Notes: generated by a model from the letters alone, not told the origin. Positions 38,141 through 47,924 are shown, counted from the stretch's first letter. The stretch: 64,000 nt of DNA from Anaerosporomusa subterranea (GCF_001611555.1 NZ_LSGP01000023.1:151020-215019); one strand, 5' to 3'. Numbers and translations: made by a program.

Positions 38141-39247
38141 TTATGCCGTCACTTTGACAGTTGCCACACACAACGTGCTAGCCATGTCAAATAAATGCAG
38201 ATTGCCTTTCGCTGCCCGGACTTTCACCTGTTCACCTGGAGTGGGGATCGTTTCGAGATCAGTAAGCTTTACAATCAGCGGACTTCCCCCCGTAGTCCGT
38301 GCATGAACTAATGCTTCGCCGCCAATGTTTTCGACGACTTCCACGATACAGGGGATCGCCCAATCGTTCTCTGTTGCAATGCAGAAAGTCAAATTCTCCG
38401 GACGGAATCCCAGTGATACATTCCTCTTGTCGAAAGTAATGTCGCCTTTTACTGGGAGCGGTATCGCAAATCCCTCACTTTTGAAAAACGCATCATCCTG
38501 TTCCCCGCTTAACTCGCCGCGCAAGAATTGCATTGGTGGTGATCCGACAAAGGCGCCGACAAACATATTGGCAGGCTGGCGGTAAATCTCGGCTGGTGTG
38601 CCAACTTGCTGTACAATGCCGTCTTTCATGACAACAATCCGTGTTCCCATCGTCATTGCCTCAACTTGGTCATGGGTAACATAGACGACGGTTGTTTTTA
38701 GTTGCTGATGAAGCTTAATCAATTCGGCCCGGGTCTGTACCCTAAGTTTTGCGTCAAGATTACTGAGCGGTTCATCCATGAGAAACACCTGAGGCTGTCT
38801 GACAATGGCACGGCCGAGAGCAACTCGCTGTTGTTGTCCACCTGATAATTCTCGCGGATAACGGTCAAGCAGATTGGCGATACCCAGCAGTGCGGCTGCT
38901 GTATCCACCTGCTCGCGGATTCGCTGTTTGGCAACACCGGCAAGCTTCATACTGTATGCGAGATTATCAAAAACCTTCATGTGCGGGTAAAGTGCGTAGT
39001 TTTGAAAGACCATAGCGATGTCGCGGTCTTTGGGCTCTAGATAGGTAACATTACGGGTTCCGATATAGATGTCACCTTCGGTCGGCTCTTCCAAACCAGC
39101 GATCATGCGCAAAGTAGTGGTTTTGCCGCAACCCGATGGTCCCACCAGCACCATAAACTCACCATCTGTAATGGTAAGATTCATGGTCGCTACTGCTGTT
39201 TGCATCCCAAACATCTTTGTAATATTACTTAGCCGGACTTCAGCCAA
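38141..39247 (-). CDS. ugpC: ABC transporter ATPase, UgpC/MsmK type
   Basis: A 368-residue ATPase of the carbohydrate-uptake CUT1 class. Walker A GPSGCGKTTTLRMIAG, signature LSGGQQQRVALGRA, and Walker B VFLMDEPLSNLDAKLR are followed by a C-terminal TOBE/OB region of about 130 residues. This type can serve several CUT1 permeases. It lies last in the ugpA-ugpE-ugpB-ugpC order. Being the UgpC of glycerol-phosphate uptake is inferred from neighbours (GDPD, HAD phosphatase, GlpA genes). Confidence 0.88.
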   Translation of the reverse strand: MAEVRLSNITKMFGMQTAVATMNLTITDGEFMVLVGPSGCGKTTTLRMIAGLEEPTEGDIYIGTRNVTYLEPKDRDIAMVFQNYALYPHMKVFDNLAYSMKLAGVAKQRIREQVDTAAALLGIANLLDRYPRELSGGQQQRVALGRAIVRQPQVFLMDEPLSNLDAKLRVQTRAELIKLHQQLKTTVVYVTHDQVEAMTMGTRIVVMKDGIVQQVGTPAEIYRQPANMFVGAFVGSPPMQFLRGELSGEQDDAFFKSEGFAIPLPVKGDITFDKRNVSLGFRPENLTFCIATENDWAIPCIVEVVENIGGEALVHARTTGGSPLIVKLTDLETIPTPGEQVKVRAAKGNLHLFDMASTLCVATVKVTA

Positions 39248-39278
39248 AGCATTCTCCTCCCATATCCCGAGGGAAAAA

Positions 39279-39346
39279 ACGTTAACCGCAGAGTACGCAG
39301 AGGGTCCCGCAGAGGATTAGCCTTTGCGTACTCTGCGGCAAAACGC
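39279..39346. repeat. CCGCAGAG-family palindromic repeat, copy 3
   Basis: A short complete element: ACGTTAACCGCAGAG on the left and CTCTGCGGCAAAACG on the right, with one inner CCGCAGAGGA unit. It sits in the gap between ugpC and ugpB. Confidence 0.75.
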
Positions 39347-39380
39347 AACCTCGCTCTTATTGATTGAACGAAACGCAATA

Positions 39381-40727
39381 TTATTTTATTGTTTGGTTAT
39401 AACGCCCAATGGAAGCATTAATCGTATCCTGCGCTTTTGTTAAAGAGTCTTTGGCACTTGCTTGACCGGTAAGTGTCCGCTCGATTGCGCCTTCAACCTC
39501 TTGACGAGCTTGGGTAAATACGCCTAGTAGAGCGCCCTGGGTCGGCCGGGTGACAGGTGTTGCATGCAGTTGATCGACGGCAACCTTAAATTGCGGATAC
39601 TTTTCTTGATGCTTTTTGAGATCGGGATCATCATAGGCCAATTGGGTTACAGGGAAATAGCCTGTGTTGATGTGCCAATAGGCTTGTTGCTTCGCAGAAG
39701 TCATAAATTTGACAAACTCCCAAGCGGCTTTTTCTTCCTTATCTGAATGTCCACTCAACATCCACAGTGAACCGCCGCCAATAATGACTCCGCCTTTGGA
39801 ATCTGCTGGACGTGGCATAAACGCAGTACCAACTTGGAACTTGCCACCAACACCATTCATGATGTCGCCTAGAACGGCGGTTGAATCAATGGTCATCGCG
39901 ATTTGTCCGCCGACAAACGCCTTCTGGGTATCAGCTGTTTTGCGGCCCATGTTGGCAGCCGAGCCTTCTTTCACCATATCGTTCCACCAGTTAAGAATCT
40001 TTTCACCTTCTGGACCGTTAATAGTAACAGCAGTCGCTAAACTATCGCGGCCATTATTGTTGTTCGCATAGGTTGCGTTCTGCAAGGCCATCAGTTGTTC
40101 AAAGAACCAGCCATAAATCGCAATTGACATACCGGAACGGGTTACTTTACCGCCTTCTTTAACGGTTAACTTACGAGCTGCTTCGGCCACTTCTTCAAAG
40201 GTGCGTGGCGGCTTCTCAGGATCGAGACCAGCTGCCTTAAAGGCGTCTTTGTTATAATAGAGTATTGGCGTCGATGTATTGAACGGCATAGAATACAGCT
40301 TGTTGTCTACTGTGTAATAGCCCATGATATTCTTTTCAAATTTAGCCACGTCGATTTTGTCTGTATCTATCCACTTCTGGGCAGGTACGACTGATTTGCT
40401 ATCGATCATAAAACGGGTGCCAATATCATAAATCTGGATGACGTGAGGAGCGCTCTTCGATTGAATAGATTGTTTCAATTTGTTAATTGAGTCATCATAG
40501 GAACCCTGGTAGATGGCCTCGACTTGAATATCCGGATGGGTCTTGTTGAATTCTTCTACCATCTTCTTAGTGGTTTCAGAAATCTTGCCGGCGAGTGAAT
40601 ACCAAAATACCACTTTAACCGGTTTCTTTGTGTCGGCTGCAGGCGCTTCCTTGGTTGCTCCGCAACCTGTCAGCAATGCGGCGAAAGCAACCAACACCAG
40701 TACGGCAATAAGTTTTTTACTAACCAT
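39381..40727 (-). CDS. ugpB: Extracellular solute-binding lipoprotein, UgpB type
   Basis: About 448 residues. The start at ATG 40727 has GGAGGG 7 bp upstream and leads directly into a lipoprotein signal (LVLVAFAALLTGCG, lipobox Cys near residue 22). It belongs to solute-binding family 1. KVVFWYSLAGKISETTKKMVEEFN and IGGGSLWMLSGHSDKEEKAAWEFVKFM resemble UgpB, the glycerol-3-phosphate or glycerophosphodiester receptor. The substrate is inferred from this likeness and from the GDPD, glpA and phosphatase neighbours. Confidence 0.82.
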   Translation of the reverse strand: MVSKKLIAVLVLVAFAALLTGCGATKEAPAADTKKPVKVVFWYSLAGKISETTKKMVEEFNKTHPDIQVEAIYQGSYDDSINKLKQSIQSKSAPHVIQIYDIGTRFMIDSKSVVPAQKWIDTDKIDVAKFEKNIMGYYTVDNKLYSMPFNTSTPILYYNKDAFKAAGLDPEKPPRTFEEVAEAARKLTVKEGGKVTRSGMSIAIYGWFFEQLMALQNATYANNNNGRDSLATAVTINGPEGEKILNWWNDMVKEGSAANMGRKTADTQKAFVGGQIAMTIDSTAVLGDIMNGVGGKFQVGTAFMPRPADSKGGVIIGGGSLWMLSGHSDKEEKAAWEFVKFMTSAKQQAYWHINTGYFPVTQLAYDDPDLKKHQEKYPQFKVAVDQLHATPVTRPTQGALLGVFTQARQEVEGAIERTLTGQASAKDSLTKAQDTINASIGRYNQTIK

Positions 40728-40759
40728 TCTCTCACCCTCCATCAAATCATCTTAAAAAG

Positions 40760-41644
40760 CTATCCCTTTATCGCCCCCTTGGTCAGCCCACGCACAAGCT
40801 GCTTCTGTCCCAAGACTAGCAGCAATGCTGTTGGAATAGACACCAAGATTACGCCAGCCATCATCGAGTTCCAAGCTGCCGCCTGATCCCATTGCAGCAT
40901 GGATAGGCCAATTTGGACAGTACGCATAACATCACTATTGGTAACCAGCAAGGGCCAGAGATATTGATTATAGGTCATGAGGAAGGCATAAACAGCAAGC
41001 GTACCAAGTGCCGGCCGAGACAAAGGCAAAACCATGGTTAGAAAAAACCGGAAATGCCCGCAGCCATCAATTCGTGCCGCTTCGAACAATTGCTTGGGTA
41101 GTGTGAGGAAGGATTGTCTGAGCATAAATGTGCCAAAGGCAGATGCTAGAAACGGCACAGATAATCCTTGATAGGTATCCAGCCAGCCGAGTTCTTTAAT
41201 TGTAAAGTAATTGGGAATGATAGTTACTTCCCAAGGGATCATCATGGTGGAAAGGAAAGCATAAAAGATGTAACTTCTTCCCGGGAAGTCAAGGAAACTA
41301 AACGCATAAGCAGCTAAGCTGGCGGTAATGATCTGTCCAACAGTAACGACAGCGGAAACAATAAAGCTGTTGGTAATAAATCGCAGAATCGGTGCTGTCT
41401 CTAGTGCTTTTTGATAGCTCTCCCAGTGCAGCTGAGTGGGGATAAATACCGGCGGATAGGCCACACTTTCGGCTGCACTCTCTAGACTCACCGCCAGAGC
41501 ATAAAGTACAGGAAAAAGAATAACTAACGCAGCCAAAAGCAGCACTAGATAGCGCAGTCCATTAGCAAGCAAAAGGGATAGTTGCACAGCAATCGGTTTT
41601 GTCTTCGAGCGAGAAATTGTATTTACCGTTACAATTGGCTTCAC
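40760..41644 (-). CDS. ugpE: ABC permease, UgpE type
   Basis: A 294-residue membrane protein with six spans and the binding-protein-dependent permease loop EAARIDGCGHFRFFLTMVLPLSRPALG. PWEVTIIPNYFTIKELGW is the CUT1 inner-permease region. It overlaps ugpA by 4 bp and precedes ugpB by 32 bp. Together with UgpA it should form the channel for the UgpB ligand. Confidence 0.88.
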   Translation of the reverse strand: MKPIVTVNTISRSKTKPIAVQLSLLLANGLRYLVLLLAALVILFPVLYALAVSLESAAESVAYPPVFIPTQLHWESYQKALETAPILRFITNSFIVSAVVTVGQIITASLAAYAFSFLDFPGRSYIFYAFLSTMMIPWEVTIIPNYFTIKELGWLDTYQGLSVPFLASAFGTFMLRQSFLTLPKQLFEAARIDGCGHFRFFLTMVLPLSRPALGTLAVYAFLMTYNQYLWPLLVTNSDVMRTVQIGLSMLQWDQAAAWNSMMAGVILVSIPTALLLVLGQKQLVRGLTKGAIKG

Positions 41645-42594
41645 CGGTAAAACACCTTCTTTTCCAAGACGTAAAACTCCAAAACAGTGAGCAGGAATAT
41701 GACCAGGAACAACACGATAGCCTGGGCACTGGCAAAGCTAAAGTTAAAGTTGAAGAACGCCTCGCGATAAATTGAATAGACAATGACAGTGGTCGCTTCT
41801 GCTGGTCCGCCTTGGGTTAAGATATTAATCTCACCAAACGCTTGCAGCGCATTAATCACTGATACGATAAAAACAAAGAACAAGGTTGGAGAAAGCATAG
41901 GCAAGGTAATATCCAAAAAGGTTCTAGCCGGTCCCGCACCGTCAATCTTCGCACTCTCATACAATTGTTCAGGCACAGACTGCAGCCCGCTCAATAGTAC
42001 AATCGTATTGAAACCCAGACCACGCCAGACGGCGACCAGCGAGACGGAAAACAAGGACCAATTGGGGTCAGCCAGCCAATTCACTGATGACAGTCCGATC
42101 TTTTGTAGGAAGAAGTTTAACACTCCAGCGCTCGGATTAAACAACATCATCCAAATTAGCGAGGCACTGGCAACAGCAATAACCAAGGGAGTGGCAAAAA
42201 TAGTCCGGAAAACGCCAATCCCCCGCAGTTTCCAATTGGCGATATAGGCAAGCAAAAGACTGATCAAGATGCCGGGGATAACGGTGTAGGCAGTAAACAA
42301 TAAGGTTACCCCGAGGTCTTGGCCAAAGTGTCCTTGGGTGAAGATGTCGACATACTGATGAAAACCAACATACTGTTTTTCTGCCCCTAAGAGGTCAGTC
42401 GTATGCAAACTCAGACGGAAAGACTTAATCAAAGGGTAGAAAATAAATAGCGAAAAGATAAAAAGGGACGGCCCTAAGTAGAGAAGGGCAGTCCCGAGGG
42501 AACGCCATTGTCTCATAGGTCTTTTCAAAATAGCACCCCGCCTTTTCTTCCGAAAAATTAGGTATATCATACTTTGACTATTGCTATGAAACAA
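41641..42594 (-). CDS. ugpA: ABC permease, UgpA type
   Basis: Up to 317 residues, six spans, with the permease signature YESAKIDGAGPARTFLDITLPMLSPTLFF. The most upstream start is given. A shorter start at 42516 (MRQWRSLGTALLYLGPS) would fit the usual family length better, because the first 26 residues are charged and have no counterpart I recall. It forms a translationally coupled pair with ugpE. The HAD phosphatase gene is 9 bp upstream. Confidence 0.86.
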   Translation of the reverse strand: MFHSNSQSMIYLIFRKKRRGAILKRPMRQWRSLGTALLYLGPSLFIFSLFIFYPLIKSFRLSLHTTDLLGAEKQYVGFHQYVDIFTQGHFGQDLGVTLLFTAYTVIPGILISLLLAYIANWKLRGIGVFRTIFATPLVIAVASASLIWMMLFNPSAGVLNFFLQKIGLSSVNWLADPNWSLFSVSLVAVWRGLGFNTIVLLSGLQSVPEQLYESAKIDGAGPARTFLDITLPMLSPTLFFVFIVSVINALQAFGEINILTQGGPAEATTVIVYSIYREAFFNFNFSFASAQAIVLFLVIFLLTVLEFYVLEKKVFYR

Positions 42595-42603
42595 ATGCGT
42601 TTT

Positions 42604-43395
42604 CTATTCTGTTTGTCGCAGTCTATAAGCAAGTTCGCCAAGATTATCAAATACATAATCAGGTTCAATGGGTGACTCTGCTAAATGCTCTTGTTTCGTT
42701 TCCCCGCTAAGGACCAATATCCCGGTTATGCCTGCATTTTTTGCTGTGGCCATATCGGTATATAGGCGATCCCCGATCATTGCCATTTGCCTGGTGGAGT
42801 AGGGTTTGCGAGAAAAAGCGGCTTCGATAATTTCCTTGTTGGGCTTCCCAATCACTTTAGGCAGTCTGCCTGTTGATGCCTGGATCAAGGCGATCATTGC
42901 TCCGCAATCTGGGATATAGCCAGTTTCTGTCGGACAATTGATATCCGGATGGGTTGCGATGTAGCAAACACCGTCGGTTATTAATTGACACGCGGTCTGC
43001 AGCTTATGATAGGTAAGCGTTGTATCAAAGCCCAGAACCACGAAATCCGGAGCATCGCTTGTCAGGATCAGTCCCCAGGTGCTAAACTCATCTGCCAACT
43101 CTTGAGTGCCGACTAAATATACTCTTGCTTTCGGTTGCAAAGAGTGTATATAAGCTGCCGTTGCCATCCCCGAGGTCAAAATATCTTGCGGGCTGGCTGG
43201 CCAACCCATGCGAGTCAGCTTCTCCGCATAATAGGCAGTACTGCGCGAGGAATTATTGGTTAGAAACAGTAGATCGCTCCCCGCCTGTTTTGCCTGTTGC
43301 AAAAATTCTAGAGCGCCTGGCAGCAATTTGTCGCCCAGATATACCGTCCCATCCATGTCTAGCAGGAAACAGGTTATGTGGCTAAGGTTGGTCAT
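42604..43395 (-). CDS. HAD-superfamily phosphatase, NagD/HAD-IIA type
   Basis: A 263-residue cytoplasmic hydrolase with all four HAD motifs: FLLDMDGTVYLGD (nucleophile aspartate), LFLTNNSSR, VIGKPNKEI (lysine) and MAMIGDRLYTDM. The cap is of C2 type, as in NagD and p-nitrophenylphosphatases. Members dephosphorylate sugar or glycerol phosphates, among other substrates. It lies between two importer gene sets, 9 bp before ugpA and 21 bp after the ATPase gene, so a role on an imported phosphoester is likely but unproven. Confidence 0.88.
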   Translation of the reverse strand: MTNLSHITCFLLDMDGTVYLGDKLLPGALEFLQQAKQAGSDLLFLTNNSSRSTAYYAEKLTRMGWPASPQDILTSGMATAAYIHSLQPKARVYLVGTQELADEFSTWGLILTSDAPDFVVLGFDTTLTYHKLQTACQLITDGVCYIATHPDINCPTETGYIPDCGAMIALIQASTGRLPKVIGKPNKEIIEAAFSRKPYSTRQMAMIGDRLYTDMATAKNAGITGILVLSGETKQEHLAESPIEPDYVFDNLGELAYRLRQTE

Positions 43396-43416
43396 GCTGC
43401 TACCTCTCGCCTTTGT

Positions 43417-44472
43417 CTAAGATAGCTTTTCATTTGGAAACACAATCAGCTTGTCAAAATCAATCACAACTGCATCGCCTTCGGAATACTTTTGATACGA
43501 ATTACCCTTGTCAATGACACGGAGGACTTTGTCTTTCACCTGCACCCGGATGTCGGTCGCATCACCAAGATATAAACGATGCAAAATGGTGCCCTTCACG
43601 CCAGCACCTGAGCTGCTAAGCTGAATGTGCTCCGGACGCACGGCAACCACGCCCTTACCGGTAAAGGGCGCCTCATAGGCTAGCTCCATACCCAGTTCAG
43701 GCAGAGAGACTCGACCCTCGGTGGCATCAGCCTCAATGAAATTAACGAGTCCGATAAAGTCTGCAACAATTTGATTCGCCGGATTCTCATAAATTACAGT
43801 CGGCTCATCCACCTGTTGAATCACGCCAGCATGCATAACAATAATCCGGTCAGACATCGCCATGGCTTCCGCCTGATCATGGGTAACGTAAATAACGGTA
43901 ATCGCCAATTTTTTTTGCAGTTCTTTAATCTCAAAGCGCATGCTTTCACGCAGCTTTGCATCAAGGTTACTGAGTGGTTCATCCAGTAACAGCAAACGCG
44001 GCTCTGCGACTAGTGCCCTCGCCAAAGCAACCCGTTGTTGCTGCCCCCCTGATAACTGGTTAGGGAAGCGCTGTGCATATTGATCTAGATGCACGAGCTC
44101 TAATGCTTTCATCGTTTTTTCCTGGATTTCTTGACTATTGACTCTACGAATCTTCAGAGGATAGGCGACATTATCAAAAACACTCATATGTGGCCATACG
44201 GCATAGGACTGAAAGACCATGCCAATATTGCGCTTCTCCGGTGGTAAGAATTTCTTTACTTTTGATGAGCTAACCAGTTGATCACCAATAGAAATTTCTC
44301 CCAAACTTGCTTTCTCAAACCCAGCAATCATCCGCAGCATTGTCGTCTTGCCACAGCCTGATGGGCCGAGAATCGAAACAAATTCTCCATCACGAACAGT
44401 CGCCGTAAAATTATCTACAGCTTTCACTTCGCCAAACAATTTACTAACAGACTCAATCTTTACTTCAGCCAC
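43417..44472 (-). CDS. ABC transporter ATPase, FbpC/PotA type
   Basis: A 351-residue ATPase. Walker A GPSGCGKTTMLRMIAG, signature LSGGQQQRVALARA and Walker B LLLLDEPLSNLDAKLRE are present, with a C-terminal TOBE domain. It pairs with the fused permease 60 bp upstream and the binding protein beyond. Automatic annotation would probably call this ferric iron import. The neighbours favour an organophosphate, as shown for the AfuABC system of Actinobacillus. Confidence 0.88.
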   Translation of the reverse strand: MAEVKIESVSKLFGEVKAVDNFTATVRDGEFVSILGPSGCGKTTMLRMIAGFEKASLGEISIGDQLVSSSKVKKFLPPEKRNIGMVFQSYAVWPHMSVFDNVAYPLKIRRVNSQEIQEKTMKALELVHLDQYAQRFPNQLSGGQQQRVALARALVAEPRLLLLDEPLSNLDAKLRESMRFEIKELQKKLAITVIYVTHDQAEAMAMSDRIIVMHAGVIQQVDEPTVIYENPANQIVADFIGLVNFIEADATEGRVSLPELGMELAYEAPFTGKGVVAVRPEHIQLSSSGAGVKGTILHRLYLGDATDIRVQVKDKVLRVIDKGNSYQKYSEGDAVVIDFDKLIVFPNEKLS

Positions 44473-44532
44473 GCTGTCTTCTCCTTTACTGTGAACTCCT
44501 AGGGCACGCTGATCATCGCCTAGCGCTAGAAT

Positions 44533-46233
44533 TTAAATGCTAATTTGCCCTTTTGATATCTTACGCAAAATGAGGTTGCTGACAAGGACAATGAGTAAAA
44601 CGACCATTGCCAACACAGAAGCGTCTTGCGGATCGGCATAAGTTTGCAGCTCATACAGCAACACGCCAATTGTCTTGGTCTTCGCTCCATAGAGAAGGAT
44701 AGACATCGTCAATTCGTAGAAGGATGGCATAAATACCAGAAACCAGCCGGCAACGATAGACGGTGAGATCAGTGGCAAGAGGATATCTTTCAGTGTCCGC
44801 AGCCAACTAGCACCTGAACTTAGCGCCGCTTCCTCCAGCGATATGTGAACCTGAGTAAGCGAGGCAGATATGGTACGCACTGCCATCGTCAGATATTTAA
44901 CCATATAGCCGACAACGAGAATGGACATGGTAGAATACAGATTGAGCCCAAACTCACCTGAGAAGGTTAGGATTAGTGCTAGTGCGATAACAATGCTCGG
45001 AGTCGCGCCTCCCAGTGTAGCTAACCCATCTGGTAATTTTCGACCTTTGGTCCGAGTCTTTACTAATAAGTAAGACACCAGTAATGCGATGACAGTACAC
45101 AGAGTTGCTGCAACACCTGCCAAGACGAAGCTGTTAATTAGGGGGTCCATATATTGGTCATTCTGTACGACCGCCAACCAATTCCTTAGTGTCATGTTTT
45201 CGAATGTAATTGGCCGTGATAGTGACTTAATCAGTGAAGTCACAAAGATCGAACCCATCGGTAGGACGACGGAAACGAAGGCATAAAGCGACACGACGGC
45301 AGTGATTGGCCACTTCCAGACTCCCAGGTCAACGATGCCAGGCCTGGTGCTCTTGCCGCCGATGGTCACATATTCTTTGCGACCTAACATTGCCGTCATT
45401 CCATAAAGAATGGCATTCGCAACTAGCATCAGAGATACCGCCAGTGCGGTAGCTTCTTTAATACCTTTGCCTGTACCCATATAAACATACGTGACGATTC
45501 GAGTTGTCAGCACTTCGATTTGACCTGGCATACCGATAATCGCAGGAATGCCGAAGGCTGAGCCTACACCGATAAAGACCAAAACACCGCCTGCCAAAAT
45601 ACTGGGGAACATGAGCGGTAGGGTAACCCGAAACAGAGTGGTCAGCGGAGAAGCGCCGGAAATTCGTGATGCTTCCTCTAGACTAGGGTCCATTTTCTCC
45701 AGCGCGCGCGAGATCGCGATGAACGCAAACGGTAAATGAAAAATAGTCATACACCAGATAAGACCACTCATCGTATAGATGTCGAATGGCGCTTCCGATA
45801 ACCCTAGTACATGTACCAGCCATTCATTCAGATAGCCAGTATTCGGGCTAAGGAGCTGCGTCCAGGCAATAGCACCAACATAGGGCGGAATCATATAGGT
45901 GGCGACAAACAGAGTGCGGAACAGACCACGAGCCGGCAAGTTGGTCCTGCCAACAAGCCACGCCAGCGGGAATGCGATTAGCACGCTAATCAATGTAACC
46001 AATAGAGAGATTTTAATGGTGTTGACAAACGCTCTTAGGTTAACAGAGCTCCCATATACTACCTTGTAGTTCTCGACGCTCCAGCCGCCTTCAGTGGCGA
46101 AACTGCGCAGAACTAAGTATAGCATCGGCAGAACAGTAAATATGACCAAAACGGCAACAGCAATGGCGATTACAGACCATTTAGCCTGAAAACCCGGCAA
46201 CGAAAACTTCTTATCCACGTTAGCCCCCCACAT
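44533..46233 (-). CDS. ABC permease with two fused permease domains (FbpB type)
   Basis: A 566-residue protein with about twelve spans and two copies of the permease signature: EEASRISGASPLTTLFRVTLPLM near residue 190 and EEAALSSGASWLRTLKDILLPLIS near residue 470. Fused permeases of this size belong to the FbpB/SfuB/AfuB group, used for ferric iron, thiamine or sugar phosphates. It lies between the binding protein and ATPase genes. The substrate is not certain. Confidence 0.88.
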   Translation of the reverse strand: MWGANVDKKFSLPGFQAKWSVIAIAVAVLVIFTVLPMLYLVLRSFATEGGWSVENYKVVYGSSVNLRAFVNTIKISLLVTLISVLIAFPLAWLVGRTNLPARGLFRTLFVATYMIPPYVGAIAWTQLLSPNTGYLNEWLVHVLGLSEAPFDIYTMSGLIWCMTIFHLPFAFIAISRALEKMDPSLEEASRISGASPLTTLFRVTLPLMFPSILAGGVLVFIGVGSAFGIPAIIGMPGQIEVLTTRIVTYVYMGTGKGIKEATALAVSLMLVANAILYGMTAMLGRKEYVTIGGKSTRPGIVDLGVWKWPITAVVSLYAFVSVVLPMGSIFVTSLIKSLSRPITFENMTLRNWLAVVQNDQYMDPLINSFVLAGVAATLCTVIALLVSYLLVKTRTKGRKLPDGLATLGGATPSIVIALALILTFSGEFGLNLYSTMSILVVGYMVKYLTMAVRTISASLTQVHISLEEAALSSGASWLRTLKDILLPLISPSIVAGWFLVFMPSFYELTMSILLYGAKTKTIGVLLYELQTYADPQDASVLAMVVLLIVLVSNLILRKISKGQISI

Positions 46234-46272
46234 TAGAGGAGTGAAGGATTCCCCTCACTCCCCTGCGTCCTG

Positions 46273-47313
46273 CTACTTCTCTAGAACCTTAGCTCGGAAT
46301 GTCTCTTTCACTGTTTCGTTTTCCTTGGACAGTTTCAGCCAATCAGGCTTATTGCCTTTGTCAGCAAAAGTCTTGAGCGCAGGTGCGCCTTTCGGTGATG
46401 CTACGTCATCGCGAACTGAGTGCATCCAGCCCTTGACAATTGCTTCCTGACCTTCTTTGGAAATCCACCAGTCAAGTACTTTCTTGGCGAGCTCCTGGTT
46501 TTTGCTCGAGTTGAAAATGGCGATCGGGCTAGGAATTACGACAGTGCCGTCAGCCGGATATACGACTTTAACCGGTTCACCTTTATCAGCCATTTTCAAG
46601 ATATTTTCTTCCAGGATGACGACTGCGTGATATTCACCGCGAATTAGTTTGTTTTGAATGGCTGAGTTACCTTCTTCAACTTTCAGACCGTTAGCTTTTA
46701 ATTTTTCAAAATACTCCCAGCCGTAGGTGTCTTTCAGGACGCCAGCGAATACATACGCTGTACCGGAAAGAAGCGGGCTAGGCATGGCGATGCGGCCTTG
46801 CCATTTCGGATCAAGGAGATCTTTAAAGCTTTTCGGAGCGTCTTCAGGTTTGACTTTGGCGGTGTTGTAGGCGATGATCATATTGCTGACCCGTACGCCT
46901 GTCCAATAGCCGTCTTGGTCTTTATTGAGTTTTACATCTTTACGGTTAGGGGAATCGTATTTCAGCAACAGGTTTTTTTCCTGCAGAGTTAGATAATAAG
47001 ACGGATCGGCTACCATCAGCAGGTCGGCCGAGATTTTTTTCGCTTCAATTTCACCGGCTACTTTAGCCATAACTTTTTCCGTACCGGCTTGGAACCACTC
47101 AATTTCAATATCCGGGAACGCTTTTTTAAGAGCTGGTTTTACACTCTCGATAATATCAGGATAGATAGAAGTATAGATCATTAACTTCCCTTTGGGAGTG
47201 TCGGCAGCCTTCGGTTTCTCTGCTTCCTTGGCGCCACCGCAGCCGCCGAGAATACCGGCGGTAAATACGAGGACCATAACAAGGGCCAACAACCCTACCA
47301 GACGTTTGTTCAA
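46273..47313 (-). CDS. Periplasmic or lipid-anchored solute-binding protein, FbpA/AfuA type
   Basis: About 346 residues. The start is taken as TTG 47313, which has GAGGAG 9 bp upstream and leads into a lipoprotein signal (LALVMVLVFTAGILGGCGG). The fold is family 1 ferric-type: KLMIYTSIYPDIIESVKPAL at the start and ADLLMVADPSYYL further on. The pair of adjacent tyrosines typical of FbpA iron binding is not evident at the C-terminal site, which reads NSAIQNKLIRGEYHAVVILEEN. This supports a non-iron ligand, such as a phosphorylated compound. Confidence 0.85.
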   Translation of the reverse strand: MNKRLVGLLALVMVLVFTAGILGGCGGAKEAEKPKAADTPKGKLMIYTSIYPDIIESVKPALKKAFPDIEIEWFQAGTEKVMAKVAGEIEAKKISADLLMVADPSYYLTLQEKNLLLKYDSPNRKDVKLNKDQDGYWTGVRVSNMIIAYNTAKVKPEDAPKSFKDLLDPKWQGRIAMPSPLLSGTAYVFAGVLKDTYGWEYFEKLKANGLKVEEGNSAIQNKLIRGEYHAVVILEENILKMADKGEPVKVVYPADGTVVIPSPIAIFNSSKNQELAKKVLDWWISKEGQEAIVKGWMHSVRDDVASPKGAPALKTFADKGNKPDWLKLSKENETVKETFRAKVLEK

Positions 47314-47529
47314 GATGCTCTCCTCCTCTTTTTTGCGCATAACCCAGTTGCCTGCAACGATTCTTCGCCACCTCCCTATAGTCGCATAATCACTTGCGCC
47401 TATTTATCGTTGTTAGCACACATTACTGCAGCATTTCCGTTGTTCTACACTAGTTGCAAGAAATCCTGTAATTGGTATAGCATAAATCGGCTAATGATCA
47501 AAAAAATCATTTCGCTGTTTACCTTACTG

Positions 47530-47922
47530 TTACCGGGATACACTCTCCACGTCCCGACTGGCCACTATATCCACGCCCAGACCAAGAAGGTCGCCAGAAA
47601 TAATGTCTCCCTCTTTGACCGGAGCCTCGACTTCTACAGAGGCCAAGCAACGAACACAAGCAGCTATTTTATCTTTAGGCAGAGGCTGGCGAGAAACGAC
47701 GGGCAGTAGGCGGAGAGTTCCGCCATTAAGCTTCACTGTCGTTGTCAGCACTCGCTTCGGGGCAGTAACCTCACTCTCGGCATAGGCGCGGCCCCGTTCG
47801 CAGCTAAAGCCCACCATGCGGACAACCTGACCTTCTGCTATTTCGACTTCGCCAACACAGCTCATCGGGCAGACAATACAACTAACCCGCTGCGTGATTG
47901 GCTGCCTTTGTAGTTCACTCAC
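47530..47922 (-). CDS. DUF1667 cysteine-rich protein, third subunit of GlpA triad 2
   Basis: A 130-residue paralogue of 20591-20980. CIVCPMSCVGEVEIAEGQ, VRMVGFSCERG and CVRCLASV repeat the four- to six-cysteine pattern, and TAPKRVLTTTVKL is shared almost word for word. It starts 2 bp after the flavoprotein stop. Probably an electron-transfer subunit. Function is inferred from its constant partner genes. Confidence 0.82.
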   Translation of the reverse strand: MSELQRQPITQRVSCIVCPMSCVGEVEIAEGQVVRMVGFSCERGRAYAESEVTAPKRVLTTTVKLNGGTLRLLPVVSRQPLPKDKIAACVRCLASVEVEAPVKEGDIISGDLLGLGVDIVASRDVESVSR

Positions 47923-47924
47923 AG

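Noticed and set aside
46273..47313. Firm call of a ferric iron binding protein
   Set aside because: The class fits, but no iron-specific residues or Fur box were evident, and the neighbours point to phosphoesters, so the substrate is left open.
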